Below, piece after piece: positions 1 through 6,365 of a stretch of 23,408 bases of DNA. The translations under genes and the position numbers were made by a program. Every line of letters starts with the position of its first letter. The first letter of the stretch is position 1. A model generated the notes under the pieces. It did no database searches. It saw nothing but the letters and a program-made list of their open reading frames with translations, and was not told where the DNA came from. This DNA is from Microcystis sp. T1-4. Lineage in GTDB: Bacteria > Cyanobacteriota > Cyanobacteriia > Cyanobacteriales > Microcystaceae. Location of the stretch: contig NZ_CAIP01000131.1 in the NCBI RefSeq assembly GCF_000297435.1, positions 1 to 23,408 on the forward strand, given 5' to 3'.

Positions 1-154
1 GCTTATTGGTGAGATGGGAAGTTTTCCTTACCCAATCAGGTTACACTTCCTCTTGATGAGAAAAGCTATGAATTCTCTGAGGATTGAAGTATATCTAAAC
101 GGGTGCATCTCATCTTTGTGACTTTCTCTCACATATAGGCGAGCAGCAGCAGTT

Positions 155-274
155 AAGTAGGTGGGTGGAATTAAATATAAAATGAACGTAGGTTGGGTTG
201 AAGCATGAAACCCAACGCCCGCATGGGTTACGCTACCGCTAACCCATCCTACAAATAATTGTGCCTACCTACTT
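155..274. mobile_element. Short MITE, AAGTAGG family, copy 1
   Basis: A 120-base unit has imperfect inverted ends of about 19 bases (AAGTAGGTGGGTGGAATTA against the complement of TAATTGTGCCTACCTACTT) and a T/A on each side, which suggests insertion at TA. The interior has an inverted pair GTTGGGTT/AACCCAAC and a longer imperfect pair GTAGGTTGGGTT/AACCCATCCTAC. A second copy lies at 6249-6365, and a third left end is at the window edge. It sits inside the larger unit at 100-461 and has no coding capacity. Confidence 0.7.
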
Positions 275-277
275 ATT

Positions 278-369
278 AAAAGAGGGCGAATGCAATTCGC
301 CCCTACAATAATATTATTTACCCAAAAGAGGGCGAATGCAATTCGCCCCTACAATAATATTATTTACCC
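278..369. repeat. Two exact 46-base direct repeats, each with a hairpin
   Basis: The units at 278-323 and 324-369 are identical over all 46 bases. Each contains GGGCGAAT-GCA-ATTCGCCC, an 8-pair stem with a 3-base loop, followed by CCTACAATAATATTATTTACCC. From memory this hairpin core is a widespread intergenic repeat in cyanobacteria. Perfect identity suggests recent duplication. Confidence 0.8.
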
Positions 370-604
370 AATGGTAGGGGCGCATCGTGGTCAGTGAGTT
401 GATCGAACTGTGTGCGCCCGCAATGTAATATAGATATTTCGACCAAATGGAGATGCACCCGATCTAAACTGGCTAAGGGTCAGCTTTTTTTAAGCTACAA
501 GAAGACCAAGACAATTTGTTGTCTGGTTATCCCATAAGAGTTAAGGATAAACACAAAGGCAGAAAGAATACAAACAGAAAGACAGATTCGATTGACTGAT
601 AAAT

Positions 605-833
605 AGGGCTTGCTGAATAATGGTAAAACCCTTTTAAAATAAGGCTTTTGACCTGTTAAAGTCCGATGTTCATGCTGCGAAAATAGGATTGGGACTTTCA
701 AAAACCTTGCATTATCCTTCTTGTGGTACATCGCTTGGTACAAAAAACAAGGGCAACAAAGCCTGAAACGACCGGCTACTGACGACCGGCTACTGACTCC
801 TACCCCCAGGAAAAACTTTTTCAGCAGACCCTA
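605..833. mobile_element. Degenerate inverted-ended insertion relic
   Basis: The left end (TAGGGCTTGCTGAATAA from 604) and the complement of the right end (TAGGGTCTGCTGAAAAAG, ending at 833) form an imperfect inverted pair about 17 bases long. The right end matches two further single ends in the window, near 11118-11152 and 15124-15157. No intact transposase is present. A minus-strand open frame across 495-743 looks like accidental reading of the repeat. The internal tandem GACGACCGGCTACTGAC near 770-797 resembles the stretch at 19716-19740. Confidence 0.45.
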
Positions 834-863
834 AATATAGCTTTTTCTGTTTAAAAACCGTCC

Positions 864-895
864 AAAAAAGGAATAGAGCCTGAAACTCTATTCCT
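864..895 (-). terminator. Rho-independent terminator of metK
   Basis: Read on the minus strand, AGGAATAGAG and CTCTATTCCT form a perfect 10-pair stem around a 6-base loop, followed by six T residues. It lies about 30 bases after the metK stop codon in the right orientation. This is one of the clearest terminators in the window. Confidence 0.9.
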
Positions 896-924
896 GAATC
901 AAAAATTGCAGTTAATTTTTAACC

Positions 925-2175
925 CTATACTACCGCAGAAGTCAAAGCTTCTTTGAGGATAGCGGCTTTATCGGTTTGTTCCCAGGGTAAATCGAGATCA
1001 TTGCGACCAAAATGACCATAAGCGGCCACATCTTGGTAAAAACGCTCGCCTCTTTCACTGGGTAAACCGCGCAGGTTAAAGGTTTGGATAATACCGGCCG
1101 GACGGAGTTCAAAGTATTTATTGATTAAGTCCAGAATCACATCATCGGCGACTTTGCCAGTGCCAAAGGTTTCCACGAAGACACTTACCGGACGAGCTAC
1201 CCCAATCGCATAACCCACTTGAATCTCGCACTTATCGGCCAAACCAGCCGCGACGATATTTTTGGCCACATAACGGCAAGCATAGGCCGCGGAGCGATCG
1301 ACTTTGGTAGGATCCTTACCGGAGAAAGCGCCGCCACCGTGACGAGAATAGCCACCGTAGGTATCGACGATAATTTTCCGTCCCGTTAATCCCGCGTCGC
1401 CTTGGGGTCCACCAATGACGAATTTTCCGGTGGGATTAACCAGATAACGGGTATTGGCATCGGGTTTAATCTCTAAATCGCTGAAGACCGGTTGTACTAC
1501 CGCTTCCCAGAGATCACTTTTAATCTTTTGTTGGACGAGATCATTATCGGTGATATCGCCGATAGTAGCATCGTGTTGGGTAGAAACAAGGATAGTATCG
1601 ATACCCACGGGACGACCATCTTCATAAATGACCGATACTTGCGTCTTACCATCGGGACGCAGATAGGACAGTTCACCCGTTTTTCTGACTGCCGCTAAAC
1701 GGCGAGCGATGCGGTGGGCTAAACTAATCGGTAAGGGCATAAATTCGGGGGTTTCATTGCAAGCGAAACCGAAGACAATACCCTGGTCTCCCGCACCAAT
1801 TTTATCGAGTTCATCATTGCTGAGAAGTTCGCGATTTTCCTGAGCAGCCGTGACACCCTGGGAAATATCGGGAGATTGTTCGTCTAAAGCGACTAAAACG
1901 GTGCAACTATTCGAGGAAAATCCGTTATCTGCGTTGATATAACCGATTTCAGCGATTTTACTGCGAACTAAATTGACGAAATGAACCTGCGCTTTCGAGG
2001 TGATTTCACCGGTAATCAAGACTAACCCCGTATTGACAACCACTTCAGCCGCTACACGACTGTGGTCATCTTGGGATAACAGAGCATCGAGAATGGTATC
2101 AGAAATCTGGTCACAAATTTTATCGGGATGTCCCTCTGTAACCGATTCGGAGGTGAACAAATAACGTTTAGACAA
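925..2175 (-). CDS. metK: S-adenosylmethionine synthetase
   Basis: Makes S-adenosylmethionine from methionine and ATP in the cytosol, the methyl donor for the cell. The protein has 416 residues when started at TTG 2175. Family signatures are GHPDK (15-19), GAGDQGIVFGFA (127-138) and the phosphate-binding loop GGGAFSGKD (280-288). The open frame continues 73 codons upstream to 2394, but I reject that extension. The family begins just before RYLFTSESVTEGHPDK, a GAGG ribosome binding site lies 8-9 bases before the TTG, and the upstream codons overlap the yfr1 small RNA and the probable metK promoter. The gene stands alone on this strand and ends in its own terminator. No SAM riboswitch was seen in the leader. 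Identity is certain; the TTG start is very likely. Confidence 0.97.
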   Translation of the reverse strand: MSKRYLFTSESVTEGHPDKICDQISDTILDALLSQDDHSRVAAEVVVNTGLVLITGEITSKAQVHFVNLVRSKIAEIGYINADNGFSSNSCTVLVALDEQSPDISQGVTAAQENRELLSNDELDKIGAGDQGIVFGFACNETPEFMPLPISLAHRIARRLAAVRKTGELSYLRPDGKTQVSVIYEDGRPVGIDTILVSTQHDATIGDITDNDLVQQKIKSDLWEAVVQPVFSDLEIKPDANTRYLVNPTGKFVIGGPQGDAGLTGRKIIVDTYGGYSRHGGGAFSGKDPTKVDRSAAYACRYVAKNIVAAGLADKCEIQVGYAIGVARPVSVFVETFGTGKVADDVILDLINKYFELRPAGIIQTFNLRGLPSERGERFYQDVAAYGHFGRNDLDLPWEQTDKAAILKEALTSAVV

Positions 2176-2232
2176 GTGATGTCCCTCACATGGTAGTACA
2201 TTTGAACGGTAAAAGATTCTCGGAAATCTTTG

Positions 2233-2261
2233 ACTATACAGTGTAACAGGGAATTTGTAGA
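2233..2261 (-). promoter_or_regulatory. Probable metK promoter
   Basis: On the minus strand TCTACA (2261-2256) and TATAGT (2238-2233) are separated by 17 bases and match the -35/-10 consensus at 4 and 5 of 6 positions. Transcription would start near 2226, giving a leader of about 50 bases. It lies between the end of yfr1 and the TTG start of metK. Based on sequence match only. Confidence 0.4.
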
Positions 2262-2278
2262 GATCGAATATTTTCAAT

Positions 2279-2347
2279 AAGAAACCGCCCGAACATTGTC
2301 CGGACGGAGTGTGGTGTGAGGAGTGAACGGAAACTTGCGTCTCCGCT
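2279..2347 (-). ncRNA. yfr1: Yfr1 small regulatory RNA
   Basis: A roughly 68-base RNA gene on the minus strand. It shows the three-part Yfr1 layout. A 5' hairpin is CGGAGA (2345-2340) paired with TTTCCG (2333-2328). A single-stranded stretch holds the family's invariant motif ACTCCTCACAC (2324-2314). A 3' hairpin has a 10-pair stem (2307-2298 with 2294-2285) followed by a T-rich tail. A -10 box TACAAT at 2359-2354 is placed to start transcription near 2347. Yfr1 is a known cyanobacterial antisense regulator that uses this unpaired motif to bind target mRNAs, including outer membrane protein messages. It lies about 100 bases upstream of metK on the same strand, and its own 3' hairpin should separate it from metK. 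The exact ends are inferred. Confidence 0.9.
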
Positions 2348-2353
2348 AATTCC

Positions 2354-2359
2354 ATTGTA
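2354..2359 (-). promoter_or_regulatory. -10 box of yfr1
   Basis: TACAAT on the minus strand, 7-8 bases before the first base of the Yfr1 5' hairpin. The hexamer 17 bases further upstream (GCTCAA) is a poor -35 match, so recognition may depend on other contacts. Confidence 0.55.
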
Positions 2360-2501
2360 GATGACAACTTAGAATCTTGAGCGATTTGAAACAAACTAGC
2401 CCAAAAAAATTTTTATCTCTTCAAGGGGTTGACTAATGCCCGATCCCCGTCTCGATGATGTAGCCTGATTAATAGAGGTCGCAGAGCTATATGCAAAGAT
2501 T

Positions 2502-4823
2502 ATGACAGTCACAGCCGATTATTTAGAACAACTCAATCCCTCCCAGCGCCTTGCTGTCGAGCATTTTTGCGGCCCCTTGTTGGTGGTTGCTGGGGCAGGA
2601 TCGGGAAAAACTAGCGCTTTAACCTATCGTATCGCCCATTTGATCCGTCATCATGGGGTCGATCCGGAAAATATTCTCGCGGTCACTTTTACCAATAAGG
2701 CGGCCCGGGAAATGAAAACTAGAATTGAAAAAACTTTTGCTCAACAAAAAGCACAGGAAAAATACGGTCAAAGATTAGAACTTTTGGAAGAATACGAACA
2801 GAAAAAACTCTTTTCTCAAGTTTATCGGAATTATACTAAAAAACTCTGGATCGGGACTTTTCACAGTCTTTGCGGTCGGATTTTGCGCTATGACATTAAT
2901 AAATATCAGGATGAATATGGTCATAGTTGGCAAAGGAATTTTTCGATTATGGATGAATCTGATGCCCAGAGTTTGGTGAAAAATATCGTCACTAAACAGA
3001 TGAATTTAGACGATAAAAAATTTGATGCTCGCAATCTACGTTATGCGATTAGTAATGCCAAAAATTTAGGTTTAACCCCCAGAGATTACGCCAGAGAAAA
3101 CCCTCATTTTCGGGGAAAGGTCATTTCTGAGGTTTATCAGGCTTATCAGATGCAATTGGCACAAAATAATGCCCTAGATTTTGATGATTTAATACTGGTT
3201 CCAGTCCGTCTTTTTCAGCAAAATGAATCTATTCTCGGTTATTGGCACACGCAATTTAAGCATATTTTAGTCGATGAATACCAAGATACTAACCGGATTC
3301 AGTACGAGTTAATTCGGCTTTTGTCCACCAATGGTGAAACCCAAAAAAGTGAGTGGAATTGGACGGATCGATCGATTTTTGTGGTGGGTGATGCCGACCA
3401 ATCTATCTATAGTTTTCGGATGGCGGATTTTACTATTCTGCTCAATTTTCAAGCGGACTTTGGCGATGGTTTACCCGATGATGATACTCGCACGATGGTG
3501 AAACTACAGGAAAACTATCGTTCACGGGAGAATATTCTGCAAGCGGCAAATAAATTAATCGAAAAGAATAGTCAAAGAATCGATAAAGTCCTTGTTCCTA
3601 CTAGGGAAGGAGGCGAGAGTATTTATGTTTTTAAAGCCAGAGATGAACAGGAAGAAGCGGCTTTTGTTATCGATAAAATTCGAGAATTTACCCAAGAAAA
3701 CCCCGAATTAAATTGGGGTAGTTTTGCCATTCTCTACCGAATTAATGCCCAATCTCGTCCTTTTGAAGATGGGTTAATTCGCAATAATATCCCCTATAAT
3801 ATTGTCGGGGGATTTAAATTTTATGATCGACAGGAGATTAAAGATGCGATCGCCTATTTACGAGTGATTGCCAATCCTGCCGATACGGTTAGTTTACTGA
3901 GAATTATTAACACTCCCCGGCGCGGTATCGGTAAAACCACAATCGATAATTTGCTCAAAGCTGCCCAAGAATTAGGAGTGCCTTTATGGGAAATTATCAG
4001 TGATGAAACTTCCGTTAATACTCTCGCCGGTCGTGCCACTAAAAGCATCAATAAGTTAGCTAAAATTATCCAAAACCTGCAAGAAAAAATCACCGATTTA
4101 TCCGCTAGTGAAATCCTAGACCAAATCATGGAAGATTCGGGATATATCGATGAGTTAAAACAACAGGGAACCGAGGAAGCTGATACCCGGATCGAAAATA
4201 TCCAAGAACTTTATAGCGCCGTGGTACAATTCCAAGAGGAAAACGAGGAAACTAATCTACGGGAATTTCTCGCTAGTGCTAGTTTAGCCTCGGATTTAGA
4301 TAATCTTCAGGAAGGTCAAGAAAAAGTCTCGTTAATGACCCTTCATTCCGCCAAGGGTTTAGAGTTTCCTCTCGTCTTTTTAGTCGGTTTAGAACAGGGC
4401 ATTTTTCCCCATAATCGTAGTTTAAACGATCCCATTGCCCTTGAGGAAGAACGGCGTTTGTGTTATGTGGGAGTGACTCGGGCCAAGGAACAATTATTTT
4501 TAACCTACGCAAAAGAAAGATATGTCTGGGGGAATAAAGAGACGAAGGTAGCTTCCCAATTTTTGCAGGAATTGCCCCCAGAATTGCTCACAAGCAACCT
4601 GAAACCGAAAAAGACCCCAAAAGTGGTTGCCATGGAAAAAGCTGTCTCTGATCAAAGAAAATGGCAGGTAGGCGATCGAGTGTTACACTCTACTTTTGGA
4701 GAAGGAGAAGTGACCCATATCCTCGGTACGGGCAAAAAAATGAATCTAGCGGTCAAATTTTCGGGTTTAGGGCAGAAAATCATCGATCCTCGCACCGCAC
4801 CCATGCAACTTATCCAGGAATAG
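2502..4823 (+). CDS. pcrA: UvrD/PcrA-type DNA helicase
   Basis: A superfamily 1A 3'-5' DNA helicase for DNA repair and replication restart, cytosolic, 773 residues, full length for the family. Visible motifs in order: Q motif LNPSQRLAVE (11-20), Walker A AGAGSGKT (30-37), motif II DEYQDT (258-263), motif III GDADQSIYSFR (296-306), LQENYRS (IV), TLHSAKGLEFPLVFLVGLEQGIFPH (V) and ERRLCYVGVTRAKEQLFL (VI). The last 50 or so residues (VGDRVLHSTFGEGEV...) form the small Tudor-like domain typical of PcrA, which binds RNA polymerase in relatives. The ATG at 2502 has no close ribosome binding site. A GAGG at 2475-2478 fits better an upstream ATG at 2491, which opens a 4-codon frame whose TGA overlaps this start. 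The gene converges on the DUF5615 gene with 9 bases between the stops. Confidence 0.96.
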   Translation: MTVTADYLEQLNPSQRLAVEHFCGPLLVVAGAGSGKTSALTYRIAHLIRHHGVDPENILAVTFTNKAAREMKTRIEKTFAQQKAQEKYGQRLELLEEYEQKKLFSQVYRNYTKKLWIGTFHSLCGRILRYDINKYQDEYGHSWQRNFSIMDESDAQSLVKNIVTKQMNLDDKKFDARNLRYAISNAKNLGLTPRDYARENPHFRGKVISEVYQAYQMQLAQNNALDFDDLILVPVRLFQQNESILGYWHTQFKHILVDEYQDTNRIQYELIRLLSTNGETQKSEWNWTDRSIFVVGDADQSIYSFRMADFTILLNFQADFGDGLPDDDTRTMVKLQENYRSRENILQAANKLIEKNSQRIDKVLVPTREGGESIYVFKARDEQEEAAFVIDKIREFTQENPELNWGSFAILYRINAQSRPFEDGLIRNNIPYNIVGGFKFYDRQEIKDAIAYLRVIANPADTVSLLRIINTPRRGIGKTTIDNLLKAAQELGVPLWEIISDETSVNTLAGRATKSINKLAKIIQNLQEKITDLSASEILDQIMEDSGYIDELKQQGTEEADTRIENIQELYSAVVQFQEENEETNLREFLASASLASDLDNLQEGQEKVSLMTLHSAKGLEFPLVFLVGLEQGIFPHNRSLNDPIALEEERRLCYVGVTRAKEQLFLTYAKERYVWGNKETKVASQFLQELPPELLTSNLKPKKTPKVVAMEKAVSDQRKWQVGDRVLHSTFGEGEVTHILGTGKKMNLAVKFSGLGQKIIDPRTAPMQLIQE

Positions 4824-4832
4824 GGGAGGATT

Positions 4833-5174
4833 TTAAGGAGTATTGCTAATCTCTACAATTATTGTTCCCTGCTCTAGTTGTTTCAACGCATCGGGTAAAG
4901 TAGCTGTCAGTAATCGCCGCAGATTCTGATTTGTGACATTACCACAGGTTAACCATAAAATTTGAGGAGGTGTTCCCAGACGACAAACCAAATCAATAAA
5001 GTCACTATCTTTGGTCATAATCACGGCATTTTCCGCTCGCGCTGCTGCAAAGATCTCGATATCTTGAGCATCTCGAAGGGATAAGTCTCGCAGGGACGAT
5101 GCTTCTAAATCAAAGGTCGCTGATAACCAGCTTGCTAGAGTTGGAGGTAGTTGAGCATCAATCCAAATTTTCAT
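4833..5174 (-). CDS. DUF5615 PIN-like protein, probable toxin
   Basis: A 113-residue protein of the DUF5615 (PIN-like, Mut7-C related) family. The opening MKIWIDAQLPPTLASWL with Asp6, the middle LRDAQDIEIFAAAR (Asp35, Asp38) and TKDSDFIDL (Asp56, Asp58, Asp61) supply the acidic residues expected for a metal-dependent RNase fold. Its ATG overlaps the stop of the upstream DUF433 gene in an ATGA (5171-5174), so the two are probably translated together, antitoxin first. In this family, DUF433-DUF5615 pairs are generally predicted to be type II toxin-antitoxin modules. That role is inferred here, and the true RNA target is unknown. The gene ends 9 bases from pcrA, which is transcribed towards it, and no terminator was seen between them. 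Confidence 0.85.
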   Translation of the reverse strand: MKIWIDAQLPPTLASWLSATFDLEASSLRDLSLRDAQDIEIFAAARAENAVIMTKDSDFIDLVCRLGTPPQILWLTCGNVTNQNLRRLLTATLPDALKQLEQGTIIVEISNTP

Positions 5175-5404
5175 GCCGTTAGTTTAGGAAAATCCGTACA
5201 CCGTGCTGCAAAAAGTAAACAAGCTTGGATATCTGCGAGTTCCAAATCGGGAAAGTCTTCTAGAATTTCAGTTATGCTCACATTCTCCGCTAACATTTCC
5301 AAAATATCCGTTACTCGAATTCGCATCCCCCGAATACAAGGACGACCACCACACTGGCCGGGTGTTTGAGTAATGCGGGTAAGCAAGCTAACTGTTGAGT
5401 CCAT
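5171..5404 (-). CDS. DUF433 protein, probable antitoxin
   Basis: A 77-residue DUF433 protein. The core ITQTPGQCGGRPCIRGMRIRV, followed by TDILEMLAENVSITEILEDFPDLELADIQACL, is the family's winged-helix-like fold with the usual GGRPCIRGxRI signature. Such proteins are predicted to bind DNA and to neutralise a PIN-like partner, which here is the next gene downstream. The frame is open back to 5482, but family alignment and a GAG about 10 bases upstream favour ATG 5404; ATG 5413 is an alternative. The stop codon overlaps the start of the DUF5615 gene by four bases. Autoregulation by the complex is common in such modules; no operator could be identified in the upstream 100 bases. Confidence 0.85.
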   Translation of the reverse strand: MDSTVSLLTRITQTPGQCGGRPCIRGMRIRVTDILEMLAENVSITEILEDFPDLELADIQACLLFAARCTDFPKLTA

Positions 5405-5729
5405 AGAACGCATCTCGAAGATATTTAGTCTGCATTTAATTATCTTATCTGGTAATCCTAACAACCAATCCCTAGCACCCAACTGACCCCCCCCGATTCC
5501 TCAACTCCGATCGCTACCTGCTGTTAGAATGGAGAATTGCGGTCAGACTGACGATAGAATTGAGAAGCTAAACCCTTGATTCTTAATAGTTGTTGAGAAA
5601 CTTTCCGCCTACTATCGCAATTATCCGATAATATGGGCAACAGCGAGTTAGTCTATTCAGTCTGTTAAAATTGACCCCTGTTGGTCGTATTCGCGCACTG
5701 TCTAACCTTTATGATGAGGATCAGTTAAT

Positions 5730-6158
5730 ATGGAATCAATGCAACCGACCGAGACCAAAAATCCGATTAGAACGGATTTACCCGGGTCTCTGAGCAAACC
5801 CAGCAGCAGCACCGAACAGATTTGGTCTGAATATGTAGAACCAGTTTGGGATTCGGTGATGTCCTATCTGGCTAACGTCCCCGATTATATCGGTGGTTTC
5901 TTCTCTGGATACAAAAAACCTTTAATCGTTCTGGGGGCAATTTTAGCGAGTTTTGTCACCGTGAAAGTTACCCTAGCGGTTTTAGATGCGATCGATGATA
6001 TTCCCCTCCTTGCTCCTATCCTACAATTAGTTGGGATCGTTTACACTGGTTGGTTTGTCTGGCGCTATCTGCTCAAGGATGAAAATCGTCGCGAGTTATT
6101 AGCCGAAATTGATGCACTAAAAGCGCAAGTTTTTGGCAGTCACAATAACCCTTTATAG
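5730..6158 (+). CDS. CAAD/CURT1-type thylakoid membrane protein
   Basis: A 142-residue membrane protein of the CAAD family, which includes plant CURT1 and cyanobacterial CurT. Order of parts: a polar N-terminus (1-30), an amphipathic helix (about 31-60, SEYVEPVWDSVMSYLANVP), two closely spaced transmembrane segments (about 63-86 and 91-115) and a charged C-terminal helix (117-134, KDENRRELLAEIDALKAQV). This layout and length match CurT, which bends thylakoid membranes and helps organise biogenesis centres. The same domain is found appended to some cyanobacterial aminoacyl-tRNA synthetases; here it stands alone. GAGG lies about 10 bases before the ATG. A strong terminator follows at 6180-6213, so the gene is probably transcribed singly. 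Assignment to CurT itself rather than another CAAD paralogue is inferred. Confidence 0.85.
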   Translation: MESMQPTETKNPIRTDLPGSLSKPSSSTEQIWSEYVEPVWDSVMSYLANVPDYIGGFFSGYKKPLIVLGAILASFVTVKVTLAVLDAIDDIPLLAPILQLVGIVYTGWFVWRYLLKDENRRELLAEIDALKAQVFGSHNNPL

Positions 6159-6179
6159 AATCAAGCATAGATAACCGAG

Positions 6180-6213
6180 GAGTTGAGCGGAAACACTCAA
6201 CTCTTTTGTTTTT
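6180..6213 (+). terminator. Terminator of the CAAD/CURT gene
   Basis: GAGTTGAG (6180-6187) and CTCAACTC (6196-6203) form a perfect 8-pair stem around an 8-base loop, followed by TTTTGTTTTT. It lies 22 bases after the stop codon of the upstream gene. Confidence 0.88.
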
Positions 6214-6248
6214 GCACAATCTGAACATTAAAGAAGTCTAGAAGGAAT

Positions 6249-6365
6249 AAGTGGGTGGGTGAAATTAAATAGGATTTGCGGCAAAAAGTAGGTTGGGTTG
6301 AAGCATGAACCGCTCATGTTACGCTACCGCTAACCCATCCTACAAATAATTGTGCCTCCCTACTT
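6249..6365. mobile_element. Short MITE, AAGTAGG family, copy 2
   Basis: A 117-base copy of the element at 155-274. It shares both ends and the interior from GTAGGTTGGGTTGAAGCATG to ACAAATAATTGTGCCT, but the AAACCCAACGCC arm near its centre is reduced. The right end (CCTACTT) runs to 6365, so its last two bases are part of the TAA stop codon of the glutathione reductase gene on the other strand (6364-6366). The enzyme's C-terminus (EEFVTMR) is that of a complete protein, so the insertion appears to have spared the reading frame by a hair. Confidence 0.7.

Larger units (their letters stand above)
100..461. mobile_element. Nonautonomous inverted-ended mobile unit with target duplication
   Basis: Perfect 12-base inverted ends (CGGGTGCATCTC at 100-111 and its complement at 450-461) bound a 362-base unit. 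Directly outside lie identical copies of ATCTAAA(C), at 93-100 and 462-469, which I read as a 7-8 base target-site duplication. No transposase frame lies inside, so any movement would need an enzyme supplied elsewhere. The interior is built from other repeats: a MITE at 155-274, a twofold 46-base hairpin repeat at 278-369 and an inverted pair (GGGCGCA/TGCGCCC) near 379-419. The family is not identified. A 7-8 base duplication fits several IS families and does not decide between them. Confidence 0.65.

Noticed and set aside
495..743. 82-residue open frame, minus strand
   Set aside because: It lies mostly over the inverted-ended relic at 605-833 and has no recognisable domain; it is read-through of repeat DNA.
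2176..2278. SAM riboswitch in the metK leader
   Set aside because: I looked for the conserved cores of known SAM riboswitch classes and saw none; only a weak AAAGATT/AATCTTT hairpin is present.
2176..2394. N-terminal 73 codons of the long metK frame
   Set aside because: They overlap yfr1 and a probable promoter and do not belong to the MetK family; counted as non-coding.
4279..4512. Open frame antisense to pcrA
   Set aside because: Mirror of conserved helicase motifs; no domain, no ribosome binding site.
5486..5493. Run of eight C residues upstream of the DUF433 gene, as a possible phase-variable tract
   Set aside because: It lies outside any coding sequence and no promoter is evident around it.
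6185..6197. GGAAACA in the loop of the CURT-gene terminator, similar to the Yfr2-family loop motif
   Set aside because: The rest of a Yfr2 structure is absent and the hairpin is a normal terminator after a gene.
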